A stretch of 64,000 bases of DNA from assembly GCF_036898825.1 (NCBI RefSeq), contig NZ_JARUND010000002.1, forward strand, positions 2,418,001 through 2,482,000, given 5' to 3'. Both the position numbers and the translations under genes were made by a program. Source of the stretch: Streptomyces sp. B21-083 (GTDB taxonomy: Bacteria > Actinomycetota > Actinomycetes > Streptomycetales > Streptomycetaceae). The notes under the pieces are model-generated. The model made no database searches, was not told where the DNA came from, and saw only the letters and a list, made by a program, of their open reading frames with translations. Shown in pieces: positions 17,679 through 27,064 of the stretch (positions within the stretch are counted from its first letter, which is position 1; every line of letters begins with the position of its first letter).

Positions 17679-18326
17679 TTATGCCCCGGTCGGGTCCTCG
17701 CCCCGGTCGAGGGCCTTCCAGATCTCCTCGGGCCGCTCGGGGTCCACGGCCCCCGCCCGGCGGCGCGGACGCGGGGCGCCGCCGCGCTCGTACCGTCCGG
17801 ACATGGCGGGCCACAGACGGCCGTAGCGCAGGGCGAGGAGTCCGGCGAGGAGGATCAGCGCGCCACCGACGGCGGCCGCGTACGGCCAGGCCGTGTGGCT
17901 GAGGGTGCTCACCGTGGCCGCGGTGTCGCCGGTGGCCCGCGCGGCCTTCTCGTCGAGCGCGGAGCTGTCGGAGGCGCCGAGGAAGGCCGCGGCGACCGTG
18001 CCGGCGCCGGACAGCGCGAGCAGTCCGGCGACCAGGAGCCGGCCGGAGCGCCGGACGGCGAAGACGGCGACGAGCGCGGCGAGGCCGACTATGGCGAGGG
18101 CCGCGGGCACGCCCGTGACATCGCTGCCGCTGGCGGTCAGCGGGAAGGCGCCGCCTGCGACCGTCGCGGTGCCCTCCGACCAGCGCTGGCGGGTGGCGAG
18201 CAGCGCGACGGCCGCGCCGAGCGCGCCGGCCAGCAGGGCGACGGCGAGGCTGAGGCGGCCGGCCCGGCCGGGAAGGGCCGCCTCGGAACGTGGGGAAGGT
18301 ACGGGTACGGCAGTCACGTACCCCAC
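17679..18326 (-). CDS. Trp biosynthesis-associated membrane protein (TIGR02234 type)
   Basis: 215 residues with four predicted membrane segments (near residues 25-45, 75-92, 97-115 and 148-166) and a basic cytoplasmic C-terminus ending DPERPEEIWKALDRGEDPT, typical of the actinobacterial Trp_oprn_chp family found next to trpE. No biochemical role is known. GTG 18324-18326 has CAGGAC upstream; a second GTG four codons in is also possible. A hairpin separates it from trpE, 92 bases upstream. Confidence 0.85.
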   Translation of the reverse strand: MGYVTAVPVPSPRSEAALPGRAGRLSLAVALLAGALGAAVALLATRQRWSEGTATVAGGAFPLTASGSDVTGVPAALAIVGLAALVAVFAVRRSGRLLVAGLLALSGAGTVAAAFLGASDSSALDEKAARATGDTAATVSTLSHTAWPYAAAVGGALILLAGLLALRYGRLWPAMSGRYERGGAPRPRRRAGAVDPERPEEIWKALDRGEDPTGA

Positions 18327-18337
18327 TATGTCCTGAA

Positions 18338-18361
18338 CCCCGGGCGCACCGTCACCCGGGG
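18338..18361 (-). terminator. Hairpin after trpE
   Basis: CCCCGGG and CCCGGGG (7 base pairs) around a 10-base loop, 58 bases past the trpE stop on the minus strand. It lies just before the next gene's start, so it may reduce read-through from trpE. Confidence 0.55.
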
Positions 18362-18418
18362 CTCACGTGAGAAGCGCCCCATTCGTCGCCCCGTTCACGC
18401 TCCTTCGTCGGAAACGCC

Positions 18419-19897
18419 CTACTGTCCGAGGCGGTTCGCCGTGTGGACCGCGCGCAGGACCGCCGCCGCCTTGTTGCGGCACTCGTTGTCCTCCGCGACC
18501 GGGTCGGAGTCGGCGACGACGCCGGCGCCCGCCTGGACGTACGCCGTGCCGTCGCGCAGGAGGGCCGTGCGGATGGCGATGGCGGTGTCGGAGTCACCGG
18601 CGAAGTCGAGGTAGCCGACGGCGCCGCCGTACAACCCCCGCCTGGACGGCTCCAGTTCGTCGATGATCTGCATCGCGCGCGGCTTGGGCGCTCCGGAGAG
18701 CGTGCCGGCCGGGAAACAGGCCGTCAGGACGTCGAACGCGGTGCGGCCGGGTGCCACGCGGCCGGTGACGGTCGAGACGATGTGCATGACGTGCGAGTAC
18801 CGCTCGACGGACATGAAGTCGACGACCTCGACGGAGCCGGGCTCGCAGACCCGGCCGAGGTCGTTGCGTCCGAGGTCGACGAGCATGAGGTGTTCGGCGC
18901 GTTCCTTGGGGTCGGCGAGCAGTTCGTCGGCGAGGGCCTGGTCCTCCTGAGGGGTCGCCCCGCGGTGCCGGGTGCCCGCGATGGGGTGGACCATCGCGCG
19001 TCCGTCCTCGACCTTGACGAGGGCCTCGGGGGACGATCCGACGACGTCGAACCCGTCGAATCGGAACAGGTACATGTACGGGGACGGGTTGGTGGCGCGC
19101 AGGACCCGGTAGACGTCCAGCGCGCTTGCCGTGCAGGGTGTTTCGAAGCGCTGGGAGGGGACCACCTGGAAGGCTTCCCCGGCCCGGATGCGCTCCTTGA
19201 TGTCGTCGACGGCCCGCTGGTAGTCGGGGCCGCCCCACAGGGCCGTGTACTCGGGGAGCTCGGAGGGCGGGAGCGCGGCGGGTGGCTGGGCGACCGCACG
19301 CGAGAGGTCGGCCTGCATGGCGTCGAGGCGGGCCACGGCGTCGGCGTGGGCCTCGTCGACGCCCGTGTCGAGGTCGTTGTGGTTGATCGCGTTGGCGATC
19401 AGCAGGACCGAGCCTTCCCAGTGGTCCATGACGGCCAGGTCGCTGGTGAGCAGCATGGTCAGCTCGGGCAGCTTGAGGTCGTCGCGCTCGCCGGGGCCGA
19501 TCTTCTCCAGGCGGCGCACGATGTCGTACCCGAGGTAGCCGACCATGCCGCCGGTGAAGGGCGGCAGGCCCTCCTCGTGGGGGGTGTGGAGGGTCTCGAT
19601 GGTGGCGCGCAGGGCGGCGAGCGGGTCGCCGTCCGTGGGCACGCCGACGGGCGGGGTGCCGAGCCAGTGGGCCTGGCCGTCGCGGGCCGTGAGGGTGGCG
19701 CTGGAGCGGACGCCGACGAAGGAGTAGCGGGACCAGGACCGACCGTTCTCCGCGGACTCCAGCAGGAAGGTGCCGGGGCGCTCGGCGGCGAGCTTGCGGT
19801 AGAGCGCGACCGGGGTGTCGCCGTCGGCGAGGAGCTTGCGGGTGACGGGGATGACGCGCCGGTCGGTGGCCAGCTTGCGGAAGGTCTCGAGGTCCAT
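18419..19897 (-). CDS. trpE: Anthranilate synthase component I
   Basis: 492 residues. Converts chorismate to anthranilate with ammonia from a TrpG partner, which is not encoded in this window. The feedback-inhibition (Trp-binding) motif [15 protein letters not shown] lies near residues 45-59. Catalytic-domain motifs include [40 protein letters not shown] and [13 protein letters not shown]. It begins 11 bases after hisI, so the two are probably one transcript. No Trp-rich leader peptide is found because hisI lies directly upstream. Confidence 0.97.
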   Translation of the reverse strand: MDLETFRKLATDRRVIPVTRKLLADGDTPVALYRKLAAERPGTFLLESAENGRSWSRYSFVGVRSSATLTARDGQAHWLGTPPVGVPTDGDPLAALRATIETLHTPHEEGLPPFTGGMVGYLGYDIVRRLEKIGPGERDDLKLPELTMLLTSDLAVMDHWEGSVLLIANAINHNDLDTGVDEAHADAVARLDAMQADLSRAVAQPPAALPPSELPEYTALWGGPDYQRAVDDIKERIRAGEAFQVVPSQRFETPCTASALDVYRVLRATNPSPYMYLFRFDGFDVVGSSPEALVKVEDGRAMVHPIAGTRHRGATPQEDQALADELLADPKERAEHLMLVDLGRNDLGRVCEPGSVEVVDFMSVERYSHVMHIVSTVTGRVAPGRTAFDVLTACFPAGTLSGAPKPRAMQIIDELEPSRRGLYGGAVGYLDFAGDSDTAIAIRTALLRDGTAYVQAGAGVVADSDPVAEDNECRNKAAAVLRAVHTANRLGQ

Positions 19898-19908
19898 GGC
19901 GGCTGACC

Positions 19909-20334
19909 TTACTGACCCTGTGGCAGGGCGCCGGAATCGGCGTCCTCGAACGACACGTCGAGCAGGACGTCGGCGTCGAAGCAGTTGCGGGCGCCGGTGT
20001 GGCAGGCGGCGCCGACCTGGTCGACCTTGACGAGCACGGTGTCGGCGTCGCAGTCGAGGGCGACGGACTTCACGTGCTGGAAGTGGCCGGAGGTGTCGCC
20101 CTTGACCCAGTACTCCTGCCGGCTGCGCGACCAGTAGGTGCAGCGGCCGGTGGTCAGGGTGCGGTGCAGTGCCTCGTCGTCCATCCAGCCGAGCATGAGC
20201 ACCTCACCGGTGTCGTACTGCTGGGCGACGGCGGGGACGAGCCCGTCGGGGCCGCGCTTGAGGCGCGCGGCGATCTCCGGGGCCAGGGGGCTGCGGCCGT
20301 CGGACCTGCTGGGCGGAGGCGTGCTGCTGGTCAT
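19909..20334 (-). CDS. hisI: Phosphoribosyl-AMP cyclohydrolase
   Basis: 141 residues. Opens the adenine ring of phosphoribosyl-AMP in histidine synthesis. Hallmarks: [33 protein letters not shown] with metal-binding residues, and CHTGARNCF with zinc-ligand cysteines. It is the monofunctional form, without a HisE domain. ATG 20332-20334. It is split from the main his operon by a plus-strand gene and sits directly before trpE. The 83-base gap to 20418 must hold divergent promoters. Confidence 0.97.
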   Translation of the reverse strand: MTSSTPPPSRSDGRSPLAPEIAARLKRGPDGLVPAVAQQYDTGEVLMLGWMDDEALHRTLTTGRCTYWSRSRQEYWVKGDTSGHFQHVKSVALDCDADTVLVKVDQVGAACHTGARNCFDADVLLDVSFEDADSGALPQGQ

Positions 20335-20404
20335 GGGGCCATTGTGCCGCGACCCACTGACACTCCCCTCGGTATGTCCACTGGGCGGACTCGGGGGGCA
20401 GTCG

Positions 20405-20410
20405 TAGGCT
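20405..20410 (+). promoter_or_regulatory. -10 box TAGGCT placed for a leaderless mRNA
   Basis: TAGGCT lies 7 bases before the ATG at 20418 and there is no ribosome-binding site, so transcription probably starts at or next to the start codon. The -35 region is not clear. Confidence 0.5.
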
Positions 20411-20417
20411 TGCGAGC

Positions 20418-21053
20418 ATGTCTACCTACGCGAAGCGTGAACGACTTCTTCTCGCCGACCTGTTGGAGACCGAGGGTCCCGACGCCCCGACGTTGTGCGA
20501 GGGCTGGCGGACCCGGGATCTCGCCGCCCATGTGGTGGTGCGCGAGCGCCGCCCGGACGCCGCCGGCGGGCTGCTGATCAAGCAGCTCGGGGCCCGCCTC
20601 GACCGGGTGATGGCGGAGTTCGCCGACAAGCCGTACGAGGAGCTGATCCAGCTGATCCGTACCGGCCCGCCGCGTTTCTCGCCTTTCTCGCTGAAGCAGG
20701 TCGACGAGGCGTCGAACACCGTCGAGTTCTACGTCCACACGGAGGACGTCCGCAGGGCGCGGCCCGACTGGACGCCCCGCGAGCTGGACCCGGTCTTCCA
20801 GGACGCCCTGTGGTCCCGCCTGGAGCGCACCGCCCGGCTGACGGGCCGCGGCGCGGCGACGGGCCTGGTGCTGCGCCGTCCGGACGGTCAGACGGCGGTC
20901 GCCCATCGCGGCACCCCGGTGGTCACGGTGACCGGCGAGCCGTCCGAACTCCTGCTGTTCGCGTACGGCCGGCAGAACGTCGCCGACGTGGAACTGGAGG
21001 GCGACAAGGACGCGATCGCCAAGCTGCACGAATCAAAACAGCTGGGCATCTGA
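20418..21053 (+). CDS. TIGR03085-type maleylpyruvate isomerase-like metal-binding protein
   Basis: 211 residues of the DinB/maleylpyruvate isomerase-like superfamily. [20 protein letters not shown] and [18 protein letters not shown] at the N-terminus, with [12 protein letters not shown] in the middle, give the helix-bundle His/Glu metal ligands. This family is often annotated near thiol-dependent (mycothiol) functions, but its reaction is not known. No ribosome-binding site is seen; a TAGGCT box 7 bases before ATG suggests a leaderless messenger. It is divergent from hisI and convergent with hisF, with an R1 repeat between. Confidence 0.85.
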   Translation: MSTYAKRERLLLADLLETEGPDAPTLCEGWRTRDLAAHVVVRERRPDAAGGLLIKQLGARLDRVMAEFADKPYEELIQLIRTGPPRFSPFSLKQVDEASNTVEFYVHTEDVRRARPDWTPRELDPVFQDALWSRLERTARLTGRGAATGLVLRRPDGQTAVAHRGTPVVTVTGEPSELLLFAYGRQNVADVELEGDKDAIAKLHESKQLGI

Positions 21054-21064
21054 TGGCGCGCAGC

Positions 21065-21107
21065 GCGCCCCTTTAGGGGCGCGGGGAACTGCGCGACCAG
21101 CCACAAC
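21065..21107. repeat. Dispersed intergenic repeat R1, copy B
   Basis: GCGCCCC-TTTA-GGGGCGC followed by GGGGAACTGCGCGACCAGCC and ACAAC. It sits in the 79-base gap between convergent genes, a natural place for a bidirectional terminator. The tail matches copy A with one base difference and copy C for its first 18 or so bases. Confidence 0.85.
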
Positions 21108-21132
21108 CGGGCCGCGGCAAAAGAACTGCGTG

Positions 21133-21888
21133 TCAGCGAACAGGATGCCCAGCCGCCCGCAGGGCATCCTTCACCTGCCCGATCCGCAGATCACCGAAGT
21201 GGAAGACGGACGCGGCCAGGACGGCGTCCGCGCCGCCCGCGACGGCCGGCGCGAAGTCGGCGAGCCGACCGGCCCCCCCACTGGCGATCAGCGGCACACG
21301 CACATGCTTGCGTACGGCCTCGATCATCTCGATGTCGTAGCCGTCCTTCGTGCCGTCCGCGTCCATCGAGTTGAGCAGGATCTCGCCGGCGCCCAGTTCG
21401 GCGGCCTGGTGCGCCCACTCGACGGCGTCGATGCCGGTGCCGCGCCGGCCGCCGTGGGTGGTGACCTCGAAGGACCCGGATGCGGTGCGGCGGGCGTCCA
21501 CGGACAGCACGAGCACCTGTCGGCCGAACCGCTCGGCGATCTCGCGGATCAGCTCCGGACGCGCGATGGCGGCCGTGTTGACGCCCACCTTGTCGGCGCC
21601 GGCGCGCAGCAGCTTGTCGACGTCCTCGGCCGCGCGCACCCCACCGCCCACGGTGAGCGGGATGAACACCTGTTCGGCGGTGCGGCGCACCACGTCGTAG
21701 GTGGTCTCGCGGTTGCCCGAGGAGGCGGTGATGTCCAGGAACGTCAGTTCGTCGGCGCCCTCGGCGTCGTACACCTTGGCCATCTCGACGGGGTCGCCCG
21801 CGTCGCGGAGGTTCTGGAAGTTGACGCCCTTGACGACCCGGCCGTTGTCCACGTCCAGGCAGGGGATGACTCGTACGGCGAGTGTCAT
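21133..21888 (-). CDS. hisF: Imidazole glycerol phosphate synthase cyclase subunit
   Basis: 251 residues. With HisH it forms imidazole glycerol phosphate and AICAR from PRFAR. Catalytic Asp residues are in [16 protein letters not shown] (near 11) and VLSVDARR (near 130). (beta/alpha)8 phosphate motifs GGGVR and ASGGAG are present. ATG 21886-21888 overlaps the ridA stop by 4 bases (ATGA). It is the last gene of the main his operon; an R1 palindrome follows about 26 bases past its stop. Confidence 0.98.
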   Translation of the reverse strand: MTLAVRVIPCLDVDNGRVVKGVNFQNLRDAGDPVEMAKVYDAEGADELTFLDITASSGNRETTYDVVRRTAEQVFIPLTVGGGVRAAEDVDKLLRAGADKVGVNTAAIARPELIREIAERFGRQVLVLSVDARRTASGSFEVTTHGGRRGTGIDAVEWAHQAAELGAGEILLNSMDADGTKDGYDIEMIEAVRKHVRVPLIASGGAGRLADFAPAVAGGADAVLAASVFHFGDLRIGQVKDALRAAGHPVR

Positions 21889-22283
21889 GCCGCGGACCCC
21901 CTTCGGAACGCCTCCACCTCGACCTCGACGACCAGGCTGGGGTCCACGAGGCCGGCGACGATGATCATGGACGCGGCGGGCCGCACGGAGTCGAACAGCT
22001 CCTTGTGTGCGCGCCCGACGTCGTCCACGTCCCGCGCGTGGGTGAGGTACATGCGCGTGCGCACGACGTCGCCGCTGCCGAGACCCAGCTGCTCCAGCGC
22101 CGCGAACGCGACGTTGAAGGCGTTGACCGCCTGCTCGTAGGGACCGCCTGCGGCGATCTCGCCGTCCACTATCGAGGTGCAGCCGGAGACCAGCACCAGG
22201 CCGTTCGGCAGTTCCACCGCGCGGGAGTACCCGAAGGTCTCCTCCCAGGGAGCACCGGTCGTGACACGCCGTACGTCGCTCAC
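21885..22283 (-). CDS. RidA-family protein within the his operon
   Basis: 132-residue YjgF/YER057c/UK114-fold protein. RidA enzymes hydrolyse reactive enamine/imine intermediates released by PLP enzymes. The fold is visible ([40 protein letters not shown]), but the Arg that binds substrate carboxylate in canonical RidA, normally in P-x-R-x-x-VEV, is missing ([14 protein letters not shown]). It may therefore belong to a Rid subgroup with another role. GTG start overlaps the priA stop; the stop overlaps hisF ATG. Coupling suggests a job in histidine synthesis. Confidence 0.85.
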   Translation of the reverse strand: MSDVRRVTTGAPWEETFGYSRAVELPNGLVLVSGCTSIVDGEIAAGGPYEQAVNAFNVAFAALEQLGLGSGDVVRTRMYLTHARDVDDVGRAHKELFDSVRPAASMIIVAGLVDPSLVVEVEVEAFRRGSAA

Positions 22284-23005
22284 TGAGCCACCGCCTCCAG
22301 GGCCTCTTCCAGGGTGAACGCCTTCGCGTACAGGGCCTTCCCGACGATGGAGCCCTCGACACCGAGCGGCACCAGTTCGGCGATGGCCCGCAGGTCGTCC
22401 AGGGACGACACGCCACCGGAGGCCACGACCGGGCGGTCGGTCGCCGCGCAGACGTTCCTCAGCAGCTCCAGGTTCGGGCCCTGGAGGGTGCCGTCCTTGG
22501 CGATGTCGGTCACGACATACCGGGCGCAGCCCTCGGAGTTGAGGCGCTCCAGCGTCTCGTAGAGGTCGCCGCCGTCCCGGGTCCAGCCGCGTCCGCGGAG
22601 GGTCGTTTCCCGTACGTCCAGGCCGACCGCGATCTTGTCGCCGTGCTCGGCGATGACCTTGGCGACCCAATCCGGGGTCTCCAGGGCGGCGGTGCCGAGA
22701 TTCACCCGGGTGCAGCCGGTGGCGAGGGCGGCGGCCAGCGTGTCGTCGTCGCGGATGCCGCCGGACAGCTCCACCTTGATGTCCATCGCCCCGGCGACCT
22801 CGGCGATCAGCTTGCGGTTGTCACCGGTGCCGAAGGCCGCGTCCAGGTCGACCAGGTGCAGCCATTCGGCGCCTGAGCGCTGCCAGGCGAGGGCGGCCTC
22901 CAGGGGGGAGCCGTACGAGGTCTCCGTACCGGACTCGCCGTGCACGAGGCGGACGGCCTGGCCGTCGCGGACGTCGACGGCGGGGAGAAGTTCGAGCTTC
23001 GCCAT
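22280..23005 (-). CDS. priA: Bifunctional HisA/TrpF isomerase PriA
   Basis: 241-residue (beta/alpha)8 isomerase. In actinobacteria lacking trpF, PriA isomerises both ProFAR (histidine) and phosphoribosylanthranilate (tryptophan). The two catalytic Asp residues are in [16 protein letters not shown] (residue 11) and [15 protein letters not shown] (near 171). No separate trpF is present beside trpC or trpE in this window, consistent with the dual role. ATG start 3 bases after hisH; stop overlaps ridA GTG. Confidence 0.95.
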   Translation of the reverse strand: MAKLELLPAVDVRDGQAVRLVHGESGTETSYGSPLEAALAWQRSGAEWLHLVDLDAAFGTGDNRKLIAEVAGAMDIKVELSGGIRDDDTLAAALATGCTRVNLGTAALETPDWVAKVIAEHGDKIAVGLDVRETTLRGRGWTRDGGDLYETLERLNSEGCARYVVTDIAKDGTLQGPNLELLRNVCAATDRPVVASGGVSSLDDLRAIAELVPLGVEGSIVGKALYAKAFTLEEALEAVAQ

Positions 23006-23008
23006 GGT

Positions 23009-23674
23009 CTACAGGGTTCCGATCCAGTTGGTGAGCAGCTGCGCTCCGGCGTCGCCGGACTTCTCGGGGTGGAACTGGGTGGCCCACAGGGCGCCGTTCT
23101 CGACGGCCGCCACGAAGGGCTTGCCGTGCGTCGACCAGGTGACCTTGGGGGCGCGCATCAGCGGGTTCGCGGTCTCCAGGGCCCAGTCGTGGACGGCGTA
23201 CGAGTGGACGAAGTAGAAGCGCGCGTCGGTGTCCAGGCCCGCGAAGAGCTGGGAGTCGGCCGGGGCCTCGACGGTGTTCCAGCCCATGTGGGGCACGATG
23301 TCGGCCTGGAGCGGCTCCACGGAGCCGGGCCACTCGTCGAGGCCCTCGGTCTCGACGCCGTGTTCGATACCGCGTGCGAAGAGGATCTGCATGCCCACGC
23401 AGATGCCCATCACCGGACGGCCGCCGGACAGTCGGCGCCCGACGATCCAGTCGCCGCGCGCCTCCTTGAGGCCCTGCATACAGGCGGCGAAGGCGCCGAC
23501 GCCCGGTACGAGCAGTCCGTCCGCGTTCATGGCCGTGTCGAAGTCACGCGTTATCTCGACTTCGGCACCCGCGCGCGCGAGAGCGCGTTCCGCCGACCTC
23601 ACGTTCCCGAAGCCGTAGTCGAAGACGACGACCTTCTTGGACGTTCTGGATGCTGTGGACGCGCTCAATTCCAT
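23009..23674 (-). CDS. hisH: Imidazole glycerol phosphate synthase glutaminase subunit
   Basis: 221 residues; class I glutamine amidotransferase that feeds ammonia to HisF. Nucleophile Cys in [10 protein letters not shown], and His-x-Glu in [10 protein letters not shown]. The chosen start is ATG 23672-23674, overlapping the small membrane gene upstream by 10 bases with GGAGG almost touching it. A GTG at 23707 is possible but adds 11 residues that read as the small gene's coding sequence in another frame. Translation is probably coupled to the small gene. Confidence 0.95.
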   Translation of the reverse strand: MELSASTASRTSKKVVVFDYGFGNVRSAERALARAGAEVEITRDFDTAMNADGLLVPGVGAFAACMQGLKEARGDWIVGRRLSGGRPVMGICVGMQILFARGIEHGVETEGLDEWPGSVEPLQADIVPHMGWNTVEAPADSQLFAGLDTDARFYFVHSYAVHDWALETANPLMRAPKVTWSTHGKPFVAAVENGALWATQFHPEKSGDAGAQLLTNWIGTL

Positions 23675-23829
23675 ACCTCCAGCCTCATGACCCCGGCGAC
23701 CAGACACATCGCGGCGCCTATCGAGAGCAGCACGATGAGGCTCATCGGCATCTTCTGCTTGACGAAGGAGTAGATCCCGCCGAGCAGGAAGAGTCCGACG
23801 ACGATCAGGATGGTGGAGAGGCCGCTCAT
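23665..23829 (-). CDS. 54-residue membrane protein between hisB and hisH
   Basis: Small gene encoding [20 protein letters not shown] at the N-terminus, a short basic loop ([10 protein letters not shown]), a second hydrophobic stretch [17 protein letters not shown] and the C-terminus MRLEVWN: a two-helix membrane hairpin. It starts 4 bases after the hisB TAA and its stop lies inside the first codons of hisH, so it is embedded in the operon. I do not recognise a characterised family. Conservation in this exact slot would show it is functional. Confidence 0.78.
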   Translation of the reverse strand: MSGLSTILIVVGLFLLGGIYSFVKQKMPMSLIVLLSIGAAMCLVAGVMRLEVWN

Positions 23830-23833
23830 GGCT

Positions 23834-24427
23834 TTACAGGGCGCCCTTCGTGGAGGGGAGGATGCCCGCCGCGCGCGGGTCGCGCTCGGAGGCGTAGCGC
23901 AGAGCCCGCGCGAGGGCCTTGAACTGGCACTCCACGATGTGGTGCGCGTTGCGCCCGTAGGGCACGTGCACGTGCAGCGCGATCTGGGCCTGGGCGACGA
24001 AGGACTCCAGGATGTGCCGGGTCATCGTGGTGTCGTACTCGCCGATCATCGGCGCCATCTTCTCGGGCTCGGTGTGCACGAGGTAGGGGCGGCCGCTCAG
24101 GTCGACCGTCACCTGGGCGAGGGACTCGTCCAGGGGGACCGTGCAGTTGCCGAAGCGGTAGATGCCCACCTTGTCGCCGAGTGCCTGCTTGAAGGCGGCA
24201 CCGAGGGCGAGGGCGGTGTCCTCGATGGTGTGGTGCGAGTCGATGTGCAGGTCGCCCTCGGTCTTCACGGTGAGGTCGAACAGACCGTGCCGGCCGAGCT
24301 GGTCGAGCATGTGGTCGTAGAAGCCGACGCCCGTCGACACCTCGACCTTGCCGGTGCCGTCGAGATCGATCTCGACGAGGACCGACGTCTCCTTGGTGGT
24401 GCGCTCCACGCGTCCGACGCGGCTCAT
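23834..24427 (-). CDS. hisB: Imidazoleglycerol-phosphate dehydratase
   Basis: 197 residues, monofunctional HisB without phosphatase domain. Dehydrates IGP to imidazole-acetol phosphate. Metal-binding His/Glu clusters are clear: [36 protein letters not shown] and [19 protein letters not shown] overlaps the hisC stop by 4 bases (ATGA). Confidence 0.98.
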   Translation of the reverse strand: MSRVGRVERTTKETSVLVEIDLDGTGKVEVSTGVGFYDHMLDQLGRHGLFDLTVKTEGDLHIDSHHTIEDTALALGAAFKQALGDKVGIYRFGNCTVPLDESLAQVTVDLSGRPYLVHTEPEKMAPMIGEYDTTMTRHILESFVAQAQIALHVHVPYGRNAHHIVECQFKALARALRYASERDPRAAGILPSTKGAL

Positions 24428-25536
24428 GACTTGTCCTGCTCCTTCTTCAGTTCACGTACCGCGTTCAGGAACGCGTCGTTCTCGGCGGGAGTTCCGGCGG
24501 AGACCCGCAGCCATCCCGGCACACCGTTGTCCCGGACCAGGACACCCTGGTCGAGGATCGTCTGCCATGCCTCGTGGGAGTCCGCGAAGGTGCCGAACTG
24601 CACGAAGTTGGCGTCGGACTCGGTGACGTCGAACCCGATGGCGCGCAGTTCGGTGACCAGGCGGTCCCGCTCGGCCTTCAGCTGCTCGACGTACCCCAGC
24701 AGCGTGTCGGTGTGCTCCAGGGCCGCCAGGGCGGTCGCCTGCGCCACGGCCGACAGGTGGTAGGGCAGTCGTACGAGCTGCACGGCGTCGACGACGGCGG
24801 GGTGCGCGGCGAGATAGCCGAGGCGCAGGCCCGCCGCGCCGAACGCCTTCGACATGGTCCGCGAGACGACGAGATTCGGCCGTCCTTCGATCAGCGGCAG
24901 CAGTGAGTCGCCGTGGCTGAACTCGATGTACGCCTCGTCGACCACCACCATTGAGGGCTTGGCGGCCTGCGCGGCCTCGTAGAGCGCGAGGACGGTCTCG
25001 CGCGGGACCGCGTTTCCGGTGGGGTTGTTGGGGGTGGTGACGAAGACGACGTCGGGCCGGTGCTCGGCGATGGCCTTCTCGGCCGCCGCGAGATCGATGG
25101 TGAAGTCCTCGTTGCGGGGGCCGGAGATCCAGCCGGTGCCCGTCCCGCGCGCGATGAGCCCGTGCATCGAGTACGACGGCTCGAAGCCGATCGCGGTACG
25201 GCCGGGGCCGCCGAAGGTCTGGAGCAGCTGCTGGATGACCTCGTTGGAGCCGTTGGCGGCCCAGACGTTGGCGAGGCCGACCTCGTGGCCCGAGGTGTCC
25301 GTCAGGTACTCGGCGAGCCGCGTACGCAGCTCCACGGCGTCCCGGTCGGGGTAGCGGTTGAGGTCCCGGGCCGCCTCGCGCACCCGCTCGGCGATCCGCT
25401 CGACGAGCGCGTCGGGCAGCGGGTAGGGGTTCTCGTTGGTGTTCAGCCGTACGGGGACGTCGAGCTGGGGCGCGCCATAGGGCGACTTGCCGCGCAGTTC
25501 GTCCCGCACGGGGAGATCATCGATGCCGAATTTCAC
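24424..25536 (-). CDS. hisC: Histidinol-phosphate aminotransferase
   Basis: 370 residues. PLP-dependent transamination of imidazole-acetol phosphate. PLP lysine in [47 protein letters not shown] and VVDEAYIEF are family motifs. GTG 25534-25536 overlaps the hisD stop by 4 bases and is favoured; an ATG at 25557 would add 7 residues. It is coupled to hisB downstream by another 4-base overlap. Confidence 0.96.
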   Translation of the reverse strand: MKFGIDDLPVRDELRGKSPYGAPQLDVPVRLNTNENPYPLPDALVERIAERVREAARDLNRYPDRDAVELRTRLAEYLTDTSGHEVGLANVWAANGSNEVIQQLLQTFGGPGRTAIGFEPSYSMHGLIARGTGTGWISGPRNEDFTIDLAAAEKAIAEHRPDVVFVTTPNNPTGNAVPRETVLALYEAAQAAKPSMVVVDEAYIEFSHGDSLLPLIEGRPNLVVSRTMSKAFGAAGLRLGYLAAHPAVVDAVQLVRLPYHLSAVAQATALAALEHTDTLLGYVEQLKAERDRLVTELRAIGFDVTESDANFVQFGTFADSHEAWQTILDQGVLVRDNGVPGWLRVSAGTPAENDAFLNAVRELKKEQDKS

Positions 25537-26858
25537 TTGCTCGCCGGTACCTTCCATCCGAACCTCGCCTTGACCGCCGCGCCGTGCGCCGGCAGGTCCT
25601 CCGCCTCCGCCAGCGTCACCACGTGATGCGCCACGTCGGCCAGCGCGTCCCGCGTGTAGTCGACGATGTGGATGCCGCGCAGGAAGGACTGGACGGAGAG
25701 GCCGGAGGAGTGGCAGGCGCAGCCGCCGGTCGGCAGGACGTGGTTGGACCCGGCCGCGTAGTCGCCGAGCGAGACCGGCGACCAGGGTCCGACGAAGATC
25801 GCGCCGGCGTTCCTTACCCGGTCGGCCACTGCCGCGGCGTTCGCGGTCTGGATCTCCAGGTGCTCGGCGCCGTAGGCGTCGACGACCCGCAGCCCCTCCT
25901 CCACACTGTCCACGATGACGATCGCGGACTGCCGGCCGGCCAGCGCCGGGGCGACCCGGTCCTCGATGTGCTTGGTGGCCGCGACCTGCGGCTCCAGCTC
26001 CTTCTCGACCGCCTCCGCGAGCGCCACGGAGTCCGTGACGAGGACGGCGGCGGCCAGCGGGTCGTGCTCCGCCTGGCTGATCAGGTCGGCGGCGACGTGC
26101 ACCGGGTCGGCGGTGTCGTCGGCGAGGATCGCGATCTCGGTGGGGCCGGCCTCGGTGTCGATGCCGATCTTGCCCGCGAAGTACCGCTTGGCGGCGGCGA
26201 CCCAGATGTTGCCGGGGCCGGTCACCATGTTGGCGGGCGCGCAGGACTCGGTGCCGTACGCGAACATCGCGACGGCGGTCGCGCCACCGGCCGCGTAGAC
26301 CTCGTCGACGCCGAGCAGGGCGCAGGCGGCGAGGATGGTGGGGTGCGGCAGCCCGCCGAAGTCGGCCTGGGCCGGGGAGGCGAGCGCGATGGACTCGACG
26401 CGCGCTTCCTGCGCGGGCACGACGTTCATGATCACGGAGGACGGGTACACGGCACGGCCGCCGGGCGCGTACAGCCCGACCCGGTCCACGGGCACCCACT
26501 TCTCGGTGACCGAACCGCCGGGCACGACCTGGGTCGTGTGCGTCGTACGGCGCTGCTCGCGGTGGACGAGACGGGCGCGCCGGATGGACTCCTCCAGGGC
26601 CGCGCGGACGGCCGGGTCGAGCTGCTCCAGGGCGTCGGCGATGGCCTTCGCGGGGACGCGTACGGATTCCAGCCGGACTCCGTCGAACTTCTCGGCGAAG
26701 TCGATCAGCGCCGCGTCGCCCCGATGATGCACGGCCTCGCAGATCGGACGCACCTTCTCCAGGGCGGCCGAGACGTCGAAGTCGGCTCGGGGCAGCAGGT
26801 CGCGCAGGGCGGGTCCCTCAGGGAGGGCGTCGCCGCGCAGATCGATTCGAGAGATCAC
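25533..26858 (-). CDS. hisD: Histidinol dehydrogenase
   Basis: 441 residues. Zinc enzyme oxidising histidinol to histidine in two NAD-dependent steps. Motifs: [57 protein letters not shown] and [13 protein letters not shown] start at 26856-26858 with GAGAGA upstream. It is the first gene of the operon hisD-C-B-small-H-priA-ridA-F. A GTATCAG/CTGATAC inverted repeat lies 42-58 bases upstream. Confidence 0.98.
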   Translation of the reverse strand: MISRIDLRGDALPEGPALRDLLPRADFDVSAALEKVRPICEAVHHRGDAALIDFAEKFDGVRLESVRVPAKAIADALEQLDPAVRAALEESIRRARLVHREQRRTTHTTQVVPGGSVTEKWVPVDRVGLYAPGGRAVYPSSVIMNVVPAQEARVESIALASPAQADFGGLPHPTILAACALLGVDEVYAAGGATAVAMFAYGTESCAPANMVTGPGNIWVAAAKRYFAGKIGIDTEAGPTEIAILADDTADPVHVAADLISQAEHDPLAAAVLVTDSVALAEAVEKELEPQVAATKHIEDRVAPALAGRQSAIVIVDSVEEGLRVVDAYGAEHLEIQTANAAAVADRVRNAGAIFVGPWSPVSLGDYAAGSNHVLPTGGCACHSSGLSVQSFLRGIHIVDYTRDALADVAHHVVTLAEAEDLPAHGAAVKARFGWKVPASK

Positions 26859-26899
26859 GCGGACAATTCTCTCAGACGTGGATCGGGTGCCGTTCGCGC

Positions 26900-26916
26900 G
26901 TATCAGTGGCTGATAC
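26900..26916. promoter_or_regulatory. Inverted repeat in the hisD upstream region, candidate operator
   Basis: GTATCAG-TGG-CTGATAC: seven-base perfect arms, 3-base spacer, in the divergent region between hisD and the gene starting at 27065. Its position about 42 bases before the hisD start fits an operator overlapping the promoter. The binding protein is unknown. Confidence 0.45.
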
Positions 26917-27064
26917 AGAGCGTCGCGCGTCCTTCCGCGGGCCTCCCACGGGAACTCGGAAGATCACCTTCACGTCTTGAGTTCAGAGGGTTACTGAGCG
27001 GGCAGAACGGTTGTACCAAACCCGCTGGTGACGCTTGATGACGCGGGGAGGAGTGGGAAAAGTC

